Of a DNA stretch of 64,000 nucleotides, positions 9,776 through 19,965 are shown in pieces. This DNA comes from Sepiola atlantica. Lineage: Eukaryota; Mollusca; Cephalopoda; Sepiida; Sepiolidae. The translations under genes were made by a program, and so were the position numbers. Under the pieces are notes generated by a model, which saw only the letters and a list, made by a program, of their open reading frames with translations, was not told the origin of the DNA and made no database searches. The stretch is from positions 22,780,218-22,844,217 of the forward strand of contig OY744525.1 in NCBI GenBank assembly GCA_963556195.1. The letters run 5' to 3'. The number at the start of each line of letters is the position of its first letter. Positions within the stretch are counted from its first letter, which is position 1.

Positions 9776-10785
9776 AAGGTGCTTGTCTTAATAATTTAAT
9801 TTATTATTGTTATAAAGCTCTATCTGAAAGGATATCGAGCATTTTATACATGCAAGATCTGTTGTCTTGGATTCGATCTGTTCCAATTCCGAGACGTTGA
9901 TCTTTCATGTTACTGAAATATAAAATTGTCATTCACAGGCAGCTGTTTCGTCGTTAAACGACTCATTAGTGTGGCTAGAATCAGGAAGCATATAAACCTC
10001 AAGATTTGAAACCTGGACTCCAGATCACTTCCAACCGTAACCACTCGTGTCGAATGTTTTTTCCCTCTGAACTAATGAACCAACTACAGGAGTGTTGGAA
10101 ATTATATCACTTAATTTTTGTTCATTTGCTTACAAACTTACAATAAAAAGAAAAAAGATCGGCTAATTGGAAAAACGCGTATTCTTTTAGTAAGAGTTAG
10201 CATTCCTGATTTGCATTTTGCAGCGTGGATACTGAACTTAACAAAAAAAGGAGTGGTTGTAGACCATAGAAATATTTACAAAACAAATTTGAAAACAATG
10301 GATCCCGGGCAACATCGGGTTAATACAGCTAGTTATAAATAACACATTGTTGATGAATTGCTTCTTTTTTGGGGGGGCTTTTTTTTTTGGCTTTTTTTTA
10401 TACACATAACTGAAATGGATTTGGTCTTCTTTAAGTCTTGAAAGACAATGGATACCTTCTGTTAGGGTACCTCTGTGGGAGGCTATAGTAAATGAAGAGT
10501 TTCACAATCCCCAAATGCATCTCACCTGAACCAGAATTGCTTGAGTTCAGTGGCAAGAAGTCTATGAACTCAAAAACCAATTCTAGTATAAACAGAGAAA
10601 GACTATTTCAGAATTTTCCTTCTCCTATGCTAGTTGCACTATCAAGGCTTTAGAGTCTAGTCCACCCTACTATTTAATCCATAACTGGAGGGAGGATATA
10701 TGGATTCATACTTTTCTTAAGGGTATTAGTGAAAATAATACAATGGCACTGACAGAACTCAAACCCAACATGCCAAGCCTGTAGC
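9776..10785. other. No gene seen
   Basis: AT-rich DNA. An open frame at 10118-10342 shows no motif. A G-run/T-run junction at 10370-10400 is simple sequence. Confidence 0.5.
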
Positions 10786-10789
10786 AGTG

Positions 10790-11095
10790 GTAAATGATGT
10801 TTACTTCTTAATGCGTATCAGTATCCCTGTGAGGTGGTTTGGCCAAATGTTAGCCAATCAGCTCGCAGGGTGCATTGATATCATTAATTCCCTAAAGGAC
10901 TACTTCAGCCCCTTTAGAAATTGCGGACGGTTCCCTGGCACCAACCAAACCGGATCGTCTCATCTTCTCCTCTGCCTTCGTCATCGACATCCCGTGATGC
11001 TATCTTCACTGAAGATATATTCATCAACTAAGCGGCAGCAAACGTTTTACTTCTCCCTATTTCAATAAACCTTTCGTTGTTGTCGTTATAAAAGA
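10790..11095 (+). mobile_element. LTR-like dispersed repeat, copy 1
   Basis: The segment starting near TCAGTATCCCTGTGAGGTGG shares with 56950-57220 a series of blocks: GTxxTTxGGxCA, AGCCAATCAG, GACTACTTCAGCCCCTTT, CCTGGCACCA and CTTCTCCTCT. It ends TTTCAATAAACCTTTCGTTG. The AATAAA signal followed by a pyrimidine-rich TTGTTGTCGTT tail is reminiscent of an LTR R-U5 end (inference). No TG...CA boundaries or target duplications are visible. Confidence 0.35.
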
Positions 11096-11359
11096 AGTGT
11101 TGCTTTTCTTTCGTGAAACGTTTTCGTTTTTCTCTTATCTATATTAATAAAATATAGAAATTGATCTAAGCATTTCTATATTTATATTCTAGAAGCCCAC
11201 AGTCGAACGAATTAATATTTATATTAGACTTATGATTTTTTATTAAAAAAAATTAGAAATACTTTTAAACTTAACCATTTTTTTTTTTCAAATTTTGTTT
11301 TATATGCTAATAGATTTCTTGCAATTAAAATGATTTGTTAAATGAAGAGATTATAAAAT

Positions 11360-11388
11360 ACTAGACGTACCCGTGACCCGTTGGGTCA
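11360..11388 (+). repeat. CTAG...ACCCGTG repeat end
   Basis: ACTAGACGTACCCGTG here resembles, as an inverted partner, ATTTACACGGGTCCCGCTAG at 12397-12418. The two may be the ends of a roughly 1.06-kb element whose interior holds the 11.55-12.16 kb repeats. Only about 16 bases of similarity support this. Confidence 0.3.
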
Positions 11389-11552
11389 CAACCACTATTT
11401 ATTTATTTTATTTTGATTTCATTCGAAAATCCATAAACCGTGACAATCTGCTAAGACATTCTTCTTGCATAACTAAAATTAATACTTTACTTCAATATTA
11501 TCCTTATCTTATTCTTCTTCTTCTTATTATTATTATTATTATTATTATCTAT

Positions 11553-11880
11553 ATATTAATACGATAGCGTGTGTGTTCGTGTGTCACGCTTCCGGCAAAA
11601 GCTCTGCGCATGCGTGCCGCACCTAGATTTTGAAAAACATTACACTCGCCTAATTTTCGAAACATTTTCAAGTATTTCCCTTTGGCGCAACGGTTAGCGA
11701 CATAGTATTTTTGACTTCGGCCCGACTGATTTATAGTTCGATCCCAACCAACCTCTAAGATTTGTTTTCTACATTTCGAGGGGAAGGGGAAGAGAGGTAG
11801 GGAGGGGACGACCGGGAAGACACATATTAATACAATAGCGTGTGTGATTTTGTGTGTCATGCTCACATCAAAAGCAACGA
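11553..11880 (+). mobile_element. tRNA-like-headed repeat flanked by 40-bp direct repeats
   Basis: TATTAATACGATAGCGTGTG at about 11564 recurs as TATTAATACAATAGCGTGTG at about 11825, each followed by TTxxTGTGTCA(C/T)GCT. Between them, TTTGGCGCAACGGTTAGCGA (A-box-like) and TTATAGTTCGATCCCAACC (B-box-like) are spaced as in a tRNA. The middle is therefore probably a tRNA-derived SINE head. The flanking blocks are either long direct duplications or two copies of a short minisatellite. Confidence 0.45.
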
Positions 11881-11900
11881 CCTTCCGAATCTTTTGCCGG

Positions 11901-12163
11901 TCCTGTGCAGTTCTAGGAGGTGCACCCTCCCAGGCTTTGCCTCCCCTCTTTGGGGAGGAGTAAGTTTATTGCTTACTGTCTGAGGCGCCCCTACCGGGGA
12001 ATGCCGACGGGGCTGCCTAGGCAATTTTTAATGGCCAGAGTGCTCACCTTCTTGAGCGCTGGCTTTTCAAACCCCACTTTCCCGATCCGACCTTGGGTCA
12101 CATCTTACTTGTGGGAGTAAGATAAAACTGGCCTTGTGCCTAACTCCTGGAGAGGAGTAAATA
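11901..12163 (+). mobile_element. U2-headed repeat, 5'-truncated copy
   Basis: The copy begins inside the element at TCCTGTGCAGTTCTAGGAGG and runs through CAGGCTTTGCCTCCCCTCTT, GAGGCGCCCCTACCGGGGAA and GACCTTGGGTCACATCTTAC to CTGGAGAGGAGTAAATAAAT. The U2-like first about 100 bp are missing, the pattern expected from incomplete reverse transcription. Confidence 0.85.
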
Positions 12164-12435
12164 AATATTCATGAATTGGAGCCAAATTTAATTTAATCGA
12201 AAACATTTACAAAGTAAGGTTTAGTCGTCGAAATATTACCTTCATTAGAAATATTGTATATAAAGAAGTTTTGTAAATTGTATCATGTATTGTTCATTTT
12301 TAAAAAATAAATATACAAGTCCAAATCTTATCATATCTTATTCAAACATGTATAGGTTAGGAACAAGATAATTAGTATTAAAAACATCATTTCGTGTAAT
12401 TTACACGGGTCCCGCTAGTTAATATTATTATTATT

Positions 12436-12545
12436 AGGATAAAATACATGATTTATCATAAAATGAAATGTTGTGGAGATAAAATGTATGAAAAGACAGA
12501 AATGGAAAAAAAATTTAACACAGGAAGAAATAAAAATCAAACGAG
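12436..12545 (+). repeat. Dispersed repeat family B, copy 2
   Basis: AGGATAAAATACATGATTTA then AAAATGAAATGTTGTGGAGA, AAAATGTATGAAAAGACAGA and TTTAACACAGGAAGAAAT match the minus strand of 4122-4265 and the + strand of 37370-37470. Confidence 0.65.
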
Positions 12546-13183
12546 AATTTTCAGAAAAAAGTCTTATTATATAGAAGCCTTATTATTCTCGAACATTCTT
12601 ATATATAAGTAAAGAAGCTTATTATTTTGGCCTCTAAATTACATACGTGTTTGAGATCTGTACACACACACGTAAATTAGATGACAACTCTGGAAAAAGA
12701 GGATCACTCTTTCTCTAAATACTCACAGAGACATTAAGAAATATTATAGAGTAGCTGAATCAACAGAGTGATAGGTGGCCGAGAGAAATACATAGTAAGC
12801 TAAGTAAGAGATGGGGGACTTGTTCAGTTAATTACAAATTACAAGATTTACTTCTAAATTTAATTAATTTAATTAGAAGAATTAAAATGGAATTGTTTTT
12901 AAACATAACTCAATCCCAGAACTAAAATATCTATTTTTTGCATATATTTTGTGTCCTTAAAGTATATAGGGAAAATTGGGGAAACAAACGTTGATTAACT
13001 CAGCTTTAGTATAATCATAGATTTTGAGAAATTGGTTAAACAAAAAAGGTAAATCTAAGGGAAGTAACTGCGTTAAATACATTTATACGAATGAAGATGA
13101 GTGATTAATCTTGTCATTAGTGTGTGATTTGAATTAAAATATCTACAACATACACCATTTATTTGAAACTTTGCGATTGAAAA

Positions 13184-13225
<42 letters not shown>

Positions 13226-13600
13226 GTACACACAAAAATCTGCAAGCTGTTTATGTGATACCATTACGAATGGGATATGATGAGCTATTTTGTACAAACA
13301 TCAATTCTAGGGATAAAGGGAGACAACCAATCTTTGAAGCATTTTATAATTCATCAGCTTTTCATTTTTTATTCTTTTCATATTTGTCGCCATTTATTTT
13401 CTTCTCGTCGAGTGCAAACTTAAACACAAGATCTGTTTTTAATGTGGAGAAAGTCCACTTACCAAATAGAAGAACGTTGGATTCCGAAAAAAAAAATGCT
13501 TCAGTCTAGAAGGATTTCTTTTTCTCTGACTAAGAACAGATCAGATACTACATTTTTTAATTATACAATTGTTTATTCGTTAATAAATAATCAATTTCAC
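12546..13600. other. No gene seen; (TA)n at 13182-13224
   Basis: AT-rich DNA. A (TA)n microsatellite of about 44 bp gives the Tyr/Ile-rich open frames here. No other structure is recognised. Confidence 0.5.
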
Positions 13601-13601
13601 T

Positions 13602-13925
13602 TACAGATTAGGCACAAGACCATCAAAAGTGTGGGGAGGTGGAAGGGTCGGTAGTCATCCTTTGTCTATCCTACTTTTAAACTAGACTCATTTTGACCCA
13701 TTCGTTCAAGCATTGTTCTTTTCGCTCATCATTTGTTCATCACTTTCACTTCAACAGCCACTAAAATACCACATTTACTCCATGGACTACGCCACTTAAA
13801 AATATATGCAATGGTTTTAATTGAATTTAGTTTACATTATATAATTTCATTGGAAAATGTAGGAGAGTAGGACAAAAAAAAAAAATTTAAAGAAACACTC
13901 GAAAAGAAAAAAAAGAAACCAAATT
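13602..13925 (+). repeat. Dispersed repeat family D, copy 1
   Basis: ATTAGGCACAAGACCATCAA through TCACTTTCACTTCAACAG and ATACCACATTTACTCCATGG to GAAACACTCGAAAAGAAA matches 15362-15645 along its length with roughly 80% identity by eye. The leading GGCACAAGGCC...TGGGGA motif resembles a repeat I associate with cephalopod genomes (recollection, unverified). Confidence 0.6.
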
Positions 13926-14350
13926 CTTCTTTGCGTGTCTTTGAAGTGTCATGTGGTCATACGACAGTTTCCCACTTTTTTTATGCAGTCCTTTGCATTA
14001 TTGTTTTACTCTGCAAGATCTTTCAAGGGAAGACAAGGCAGTGTTGCCTCTCCACATTCACAGATGGTTGGGTCAGTTTTGTAGTCCGATCTACTCATAA
14101 CAACTTTTGATCATCCCATTTCCGTTCTCAGGCGGTTGAGTGTTTTCCACTGAAGCCAAGGTGCCTCTGAACCGAGACGGAATTCCCCAGAAGGGTGATT
14201 CCCATGTCAGTAGGAGGGGGCATTCTCTAGCTGTCTGGTCGACAGCTATAGTCTGGTCTCTTCCTGAGATGTTTTGGGGGGTTCGACATGGCTGGGGAAG
14301 CTTCATTTGGAAGTCAGTTTTCAAGCCGTCCAACACAAACCGAATATGAT
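13926..14350 (-). pseudogene. Non-LTR retrotransposon 3' region, internally deleted
   Basis: Positions 13926-14090 on the minus strand repeat the region at 14645-14860 but lack its middle. The more complete copy reads TDPTICECGEEDHTMQHYLV then DLAEYNTNAKDCIKKWE, a CxCGxE.QT..H...C motif typical of RNase H/zinc-knuckle-like tails of mollusc retrotransposons. Positions 14091-14350 form a further minus-strand open segment that I cannot assign beyond probable membership of the same element. Confidence 0.45.
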
Positions 14351-14640
14351 GATGATCCAGATACTAATAGATATAATAATAAAATAATATAAAAATAGAA
14401 TTGCTACACATTTGTAATACTGTTTTGGTGTCAGATCTCATCATTCATAACATTGAAACATTATTCTATTTGCGAAGCCATTAAATTTCTATTTTAATTC
14501 TAGTTTATTATTATTAATATAATACATTTATTTTCTTTCTGGAGAGCAACGTACCCAAAATGTGTGACTTCAGTTCAGACAATTTGCATTAATCAGGATC
14601 ATTCCTATCCAATTTTATATTCTTAGGTTTAATATTAAAA
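14351..14640. other. No gene seen
   Basis: AT-rich DNA with no recognised signal. Confidence 0.5.
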
Positions 14641-14880
14641 CAGTTTTCTTCTTTGCTTGTCTTTGAAGTGTCATGTGGTCATGCAACAGTTTCCCACTTT
14701 TTTATGCAGTCCTTTGCATTAGTGTTGTACTCTGCAAGATCTTTCAAGCTGCACCAGTTGGACAGTAGAGGGAAGACAAGGTAGTGCTGCATCGTATGGT
14801 CCTCCTCTCCACATTCACAGATGGTTGGGTCAGTTTTGTAGCTGAGATCACAAAATATAAGCGTTCACGTCGTGATCCCT
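14641..14880 (-). pseudogene. Non-LTR retrotransposon C-terminal segment
   Basis: The minus strand reads YKTDPTICECGEEDHTMQHY, then LSNWCSLKDLAEYNTNAKD and CIKKWETVA before a stop. This has the CxCGxExxTxxH layout and acidic DL...N.A..CI..W helix seen at the end of many RTE/jockey-like polymerases. It is a more complete copy of the segment at 13926-14090. No polymerase palm motifs are present. Confidence 0.55.
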
Positions 14881-14969
14881 GTCAAGTAATACTTACTATT
14901 ACCTGCGAATTCTACAGAACACTTTGAAGCAAGCCAAATGACGAGCCAAAAAAGACGAGTGATGTCCAT

Positions 14970-15315
14970 AAGCTCAACAAATGTCAGAAACCAAATAAAA
15001 ACAGCTGAGCAAGACCCTCCTAACCCTTGCTAAAAAATAGACTGCCCACTGTATTCCGGTTTGTTTAGAATCAAACACAAGCAGGTCGATCTCTAAATAG
15101 GAGTGAGATTTAAGTGGGAGGAAATGAAACCGAGAAAGAGTTTGAGAATGGGTGGTGTCCTTCCAAGATATAAAAATAGTTGGGGAAGCCGAGGTCAAAA
15201 TAAAAGTGGTGAGTTCGCTTTGATCCTAACTCAAAGGCTGGGAAGTAGCTACAAAAATAGTTTTGCTTATGACAAAAATGTTGTTCACTAAATGTATAGA
15301 ATGACCTCCTGAGAC
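14970..15315 (+). repeat. Dispersed repeat family E, copy 1
   Basis: GATCTCTAAATAGGAGTGAG, AAATGAAACCGAGAAAGAG and TGGTGTCCTTCCAAGATATA have counterparts at 16410-16500 (ATCTCTAAGTGAGAGTGGGA, AAATGAAATAGGGATGGAA, TGTTGTCCTTCTGAGATAAA). Similarity extends to GGTCAAAATAAAAGTGGTGA. The two copies lie in the same orientation about 1.3 kb apart. Confidence 0.55.
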
Positions 15316-15360
15316 ACAACAGATACTACACTTTGAATTATTAGCTAAAAAAGAAGAAAT
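15316..15360 (-). repeat. Decayed U2-like head
   Basis: On the minus strand TTTAGCTAATAATTCAAAG followed by TGTAGTATCTGTTG resembles the U2 5' end (TTGGCTAAGATCAAAGTGTAGTATCTGTT). Nothing of the usual GC-rich body follows. This may be an old relic of the U2-headed family, or a second element that used the same head. Confidence 0.45.
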
Positions 15361-15361
15361 T

Positions 15362-15645
15362 ACAAATTAGACACAAGGCCATCAAAAGTGTGGGGAGTGT
15401 GGGGGTCGTTAGTTATCCTGTCTTCCTACTCTTAACTAGACGCATTCTGTCCCATTCGTGCAAGTATTGTTTCTTTTTATCTTTCACTATTTGTCCATCA
15501 CTTTCACTTCAGTAGTCACCACAATACCACATTTACTCTATCGACTAACTTAAAATATCCCCAATGGTTTAAAATCAATTTTATTTACAAAAGATGTGGA
15601 GTGAGACAACAAAAAACACTCAAAACAAAGAAACCAAATAAAGTC
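15362..15645 (+). repeat. Dispersed repeat family D, copy 2
   Basis: ATTAGACACAAGGCCATCAA, TGTCCATCACTTTCACTTCA and ATACCACATTTACTCTATCG match 13602-13925. Together with the duplicated family E this points to a local segmental duplication or a compound element. Confidence 0.6.
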
Positions 15646-15708
15646 AAGGGCAGGTAAGTAAGACCCTCCTAACCCTTTTAAAGAGTAGACCTAACTTTCA
15701 TAGATAAC

Positions 15709-16251
15709 ATGAATTGGAATAAATACATTGAAAACATTGCCAGGGCTCCTGCAAAGAAGGTGGGCTCCCTCTACTGTGCCAGTAAACTTCTCACACCTGA
15801 CATTATCCTATATCTTTACAAAGCCACCATCCGCCCATGCATGCAGTATTGTTGCCACATCTGGGCTGGTGCACCATCCACTAGTCTCTCTCTCTTAGAC
15901 AAGGTTAAAAAAAGAGTTGCTAATTTGATAGGTCCCTCACTATCCACCAAGTTCCAGCCTCTGTCCCATCGCCGCAGTGTTGCTTCCTTGTGCCTGTTTC
16001 ACAAGTACTTCAATGGATTGTGCTCTGATGAACTTGCTGCTCTGGTACCCCCACAACGTAAATTCACTATACCAACCCGACAATCTGCCAAATCCAATCC
16101 ATACATTGTGGAGGTCCCCAGATGCCGAAGAGCTTTCTACTCCAAAAGCTTCTTTCCTCGTGCTGCTGGAGTTTGGAACTCCCTCCCTGCTCCCTGCTTT
16201 CCTGACGTTACTGACATGCAGAAATTTAAAACTGTGCAGCTCCTAAATTAG
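15709..16251 (+). pseudogene. CR1/jockey-like reverse transcriptase, C-terminal 180 codons (copy 2)
   Basis: This is the best-preserved member of the family. One unbroken frame reads MNWNKYIENIA, AKKVGSLYCASKLLTPDIIL, LYKATIRPCMQYCCHIWAGA, then SLSLLDKVKKRVANLI, LSHRRSVASLCLFHKYFNGL and VPRCRRAFYSKSFFPRAAGV, followed by WNSLPAPCFPDVTDMQKFK. This is the thumb/C-terminal region of a non-LTR polymerase; the catalytic palm is missing because the copy is 5'-truncated. The MNW start is internal to the protein. A poly-C/poly-A run (16256-16279) follows the stop. The frame may be open simply because the copy is short and young. Confidence 0.85.
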
Positions 16252-16344
16252 GTTGCCCCCCCCCCCCCAAAAAAAAAAACCTTCACCCTTTTTTCTCAGT
16301 AGCTCTTTACATCTACAGTGGTGGCCTGCCTTGTTTTGGGTGAA

Positions 16345-16615
16345 CTATGTTAAAAAAAAAATATATATATATTCTCCACTTCTTTAGCGCCAAAAACAAG
16401 CAAGTTAATCTCTAAGTGAGAGTGGGATATAAATGAGAGCAAATGAAATAGGGATGGAATTTGGGAGTGGATGTTGTCCTTCTGAGATAAAAACAATTGG
16501 GGGGAGGGGGGGTGGCAAGGACAAAAATAAAAATGGGGAGTGGGCATTTTGGATGATGTCTATTAGTAAACAAAAAAAGGGGGCAGGGCTCACACAACTA
16601 ACTAAAAGGCTACCT
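16345..16615 (+). repeat. Dispersed repeat family E, copy 2, after a (TA)n
   Basis: After ATATATATATA (16361) the segment CTTTAGCGCCAAAAACAAGC to GTAAACAAAAAAAGGGGGCA parallels 14970-15250. G-rich and A-rich blocks have expanded at 16498-16515. Confidence 0.5.
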
Positions 16616-16939
16616 TAGCCAGGGTCGGCTCTAAAAATGATTCAGAACGGCGGGCACCATCCTCAGGCAGGGAACTCGTACTCTGTTTATCCTAGACCAA
16701 ACTTAGAATACATTTTTTGTCTTAAACGTTAACATTACAAACATAAAATATTCTTATAGTTTTTAAAAGTTCCTTCAGACAAAAATTGTTTATGGAATAT
16801 TTTTCCCCAAAAAATAAATACAATTTTCAAATAATTATTTAACATCTATTTTGCATATGAGACTTATTGACAAGGAAGACTTAAAAATCTATATCTAGCA
16901 CACAATTAGATTAGTTTTTTTAATGAATTAATATATTTT

Positions 16940-17440
16940 TGAAACAATCTCTATCAAGCCACCATTCGCCCATGCATAAAGTATTGTTACCACATCTGGG
17001 TTGGTGCTCCTATCACTAGTCTTTCCTTCTTAAACAGGGTGAAAAAAAAGAGTCTCGCTCTGTCTACCAAGTTTCAGCCCCATTGCCGTAATGTGGCATT
17101 CCTGTGCTTGTTTTATGCTCTGATGAACTTCCTGCACTTATACACCCTCAGCATAAATACCTCTTACCAACCTGATTAACAGCAAAATTCCACCCCTTCA
17201 CTGTAGAAGTCCCAAGATGCCAGAAAACTTTCTACTCTAATAGCTTCTTTCCTCACACCGCTTGCCTTTGGTATTCCATCCCTGCTCCCCGTTTCCCCGA
17301 CTGTACAAACATGCAGAAATTTAAATGTAATGTGAACAAATATCTTTCTGCACAACTCCCCACTTAGGATGCCACTATAAATCTGTTGTCTAATCACAGT
17401 AGCCTCTTACGTCTCAGTGGCAATATGTCCTGTTTGTGTG
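16940..17440 (+). pseudogene. CR1/jockey-like retrotransposon 3' end (copy 3)
   Basis: AAGCCACCATTCGCCCATGC (K-A-T-I-R-P-C) begins the copy, followed by YCYHIWVGAPITSLSFLN-like codons, a frameshift near the A-run at 17040-17050, CTNMQKFKCNVNKYLSAQLP and the stop in CACTTAGG. The 3' tail CTAATCACAGTAGCCTCTTA CGTCTCAGTGGCAA is shared with the 8.9-kb copy. Several deletions remove parts of the middle (for example after LSTKFQPHCRN). Confidence 0.75.
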
Positions 17441-17925
17441 AACAAAAGTTTTTAAAAATTTTTTAAAGATAAACATGACACTGGAGTAGAAACTTTTAGG
17501 AATAAATTGGATGAATTCAAAAATCATGGTACACTGAAATGCTTTGGACACTCTTAGGCAAGGTGTTCGACCCCATATCCACCTCATCATCCAGAAAATC
17601 ATCTTTCCCAGCCGTTGTTACGTTTTTAGGATGGTTTTCCTTCTACATACCTTCCTTCTCAACCCTATCGACTCCCCAAACTATTTACCCCAACCCGGTC
17701 CTGGGCATGACAAAACTACAACTGATGGTGAGTCTCTAATCTGGGGAGTATTAAGTCATCCCTTACTTACCATTACTCCCAGGTCCACTCTCACCTGAAG
17801 TAGTAGCACTTATATGCAGAATTTTTATTTACAAAATATATATCGACAAAAAAAGCATTTTTGCCCTCATTTCCTTCAAGCTATTCACAAACTACATTTG
17901 CGATGACATTTATACTCAATTCATC
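17441..17925. other. No gene confirmed
   Basis: Positions 17475-17570 (GACACTGGAGTAGAAACTTT, ATTGGATGAATTCAAAAATC) could encode an ETFRNKLDEFK-like end of another non-LTR polymerase. The evidence is too short to call. The remainder is unassigned. Confidence 0.3.
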
Positions 17926-17929
17926 GTTA

Positions 17930-18480
17930 TCATATATGGTTTAACGTCCATTTTACATGCGTTGGATGGCTTTAGGAAATTTACTTTCAAAATAACGTAT
18001 CTCTGGCCAGGTCTTGATTTATCCCTCTTTCTCGCAGGTCAATTCTTATTTCCTCATGTTTTCTTTGGCCTTCCCCTGTGAACCGAACCTGCTACCTCAA
18101 CTATTCTAGATCTACTAACTCAAAACCCCTAATCCTTGCTGTCAACGTGGCCATACCACTGAAGTCTACTCTTCTGCACATATCTCCCGAAACTGTCCAG
18201 ATTTAATCGTATCATTCTCATATCATTTTTCTGTATGCAACGCATGTCCTCAACCGTCACTGGCCAGGTTTAACTTCCATACATCACCACACTACTTACA
18301 CATGCATGATAGACTTTTCCCTTGGTCGACAGTGGTAACGCTCTGCTAGTTAGTAATGGCAAAAGTTCCATCAACTTACTCCATCCACTCCTATCGCTTG
18401 CAATCACACTAGCACTTGCTCAACCCACAAAGGTAATAAACCTTCTGAATAATCTCAATAGCTTCGCCATCCAGATATAC
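17930..18480 (-). pseudogene. RTE-like retrotransposon C-terminal region (copy 1)
   Basis: The minus strand parallels 38430-39080 on the + strand: GTAAGTTGATGGAACTTTTG, TTACTAACTAGCAGAGCG, GGGAAAAGTCTATCATGCAT, ATGATATGAGAATGATACG, then CGTTGACAGCAAGG, AGGTAGCAGGTTCGGTTCAC and GGGGAAGGCCAAAGAAAACA. The ending GTAAAATGGACGTTAAACCA is also shared. The encoded peptide pattern (LLTSRALPLSTKGKVYHACV...VMYGS.TW...R) is the usual C terminus of RTE-like polymerases. Frameshifts are present. Confidence 0.7.
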
Positions 18481-18769
18481 TTTCTCCACCTCTGAAAACT
18501 ACATACATATATTATACCACTTAATAGTCTGTTGATCTCGGACATGACACTAAATAACTTCAGACAGTCTCAATCAAATTGTTCACTCAACCACCTCAAA
18601 ATCCATCTTTCCCAACCTTTTCTACTTTTTTTTATTTAAAAAAAAATTGTTTTCTTCCTCCTATCCTATGACACAATCTTATCAAGTACTCAAACTCCGT
18701 CAACTCCAACGCACCCCTTGATTGACCTGAAACACATCTGGTGATGAGGCTGTCCCTTTGGAAATTTGG

Positions 18770-19060
18770 TTTGGTTGTTTTGTGGCATATCAACCCTTTT
18801 CAGTTTATTTAATGCTGAATCAGGTAATTTTGGTTTAAAAAAATATGCTTCAAGCTCTTTATAACTTCAAATATTTATTTATGGTATTTGGTTTGGTTGG
18901 GTTGTAGGAGAAAATGCTGTTTTTCTTTTAAATTTTGCAGAACATGATTGCGTTTTGCAAAGGGGGAAGAAAAAAAAACAATAGCTTCAAAGTTTGGCGT
19001 ATTTTAAGTCAAGAAGCCGGTATCTTTAAACAGCCTTATTTGGTAGCAGCTGGTCGGAAA
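18770..19060 (+). repeat. Dispersed repeat family F, copy 1
   Basis: GGCATATCAACCCTTTTCAG, TTATTTAATGCTGAATCAGG and TTTGCAAAGGGGGAAG through AAGTCAAGAAGCCGGTATCT match 25048-25335 (+) and, reversed, 59845-60073. It is about 290 bp with no coding capacity. The class is unknown. Confidence 0.75.
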
Positions 19061-19635
19061 TTCGGAGAGTTTGGAGTCATCCTATAGTTTCCATTATTCC
19101 CGTGTACACGGTAACACGTAGTGGTATTACCTATCAAGCTTCTATCTAGGAGTTTAAATAGGATCTATCATTTACAAACTTTTAATTTAGAAACGATACA
19201 CCTACAAAACAAATTAATCTATAAATATTTGAAGATATTAAGAACTTGAGGCATCATTTTTTTTTTACCAAATTCACTAAATTTTGCATTAATTCACAGA
19301 AAAGGTGTTGATATGCCATACAATAAAACACTCAAAACAGGAATTATGAGAAAAGAATAAACTTGCGAGGGAATCTTTTTGGTCTATCTGATGAAATATT
19401 GTTAAAAATTGAATCTGTATTTTCCCGTATTATTTGAATTATTCGGACTTCATGTTATTCTTTAGAATCACTAATATAGAATTTAATACAATATGGGAAC
19501 TATTAATTATTAATACTAGATTAGAATACCATTTAGAAAAAAAAAATTATATAAAAGTAGCAATATATAATGATGACACACACACAAAATAAGAATAAGT
19601 CAAAGGCTCCTAAAATTCATAGAATTGTCCCCAAC
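19061..19635. other. No gene seen
   Basis: AT-rich DNA. CTATCAAGCTTCTATCTAGG and the flanks give no recognisable pattern. Confidence 0.5.
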
Positions 19636-19639
19636 AGAT

Positions 19640-19965
19640 ATAAGTACTAAGTAAAATTCAGTTCTAAGTGACAGTCTTCAGGAGGTTGAAGGTTCAATTC
19701 TCAGTGCGGGCGATACTAAGAATATAACTAAGAATTACTGAATACTTCTGGCTGACGGAATGAGAGCAAGCTACCCCCGTGGATTAAATAAAGTGTTCCG
19801 TTCGAAATTCCATACAGATTCCTGAGTTCGTCAAGATGCACCTTAAGAAGGTCGGAGATTACATCAGCCGAAACGTTGTGAGAATAACATCCAAGATGAG
19901 AACAGTAGTGTGAATAATCCAAATTATACAAGTTATCAATCTTGATCTAAAAAAATTCTGAAACT
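19640..19965 (+). mobile_element. SINE family S, full-length-like copy
   Basis: The copy has TTCTAAGTGACAGTC, B-box-like GAAGGTTCAATTCTCAGTGC and GGGCGATACTAAGAATATAA. It continues with TTCCATACAGATTCCTGAGT, then CTTAAGA (19842-19848) ... GCC-GAAAC (19867-19874) in the position of the hammerhead-like core, AAGATGAGAACAGTAGTGTG and AAAAAAATTCTGAAAC. It matches 8015-8285 throughout and carries an extra block (GCTACCCCCGTGGATTAAAT) missing there. Confidence 0.65.

Noticed and set aside
11360..12420. A single 1.06-kb transposon with CTAG...ACCCGTG inverted ends
   Set aside because: Only about 16 bases match between the ends; they are listed as a possible repeat end only.
15709..16251. An intact host gene of 180 codons
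   Set aside because: It is the C terminus of a non-LTR polymerase, matched by at least four broken copies in the same window.
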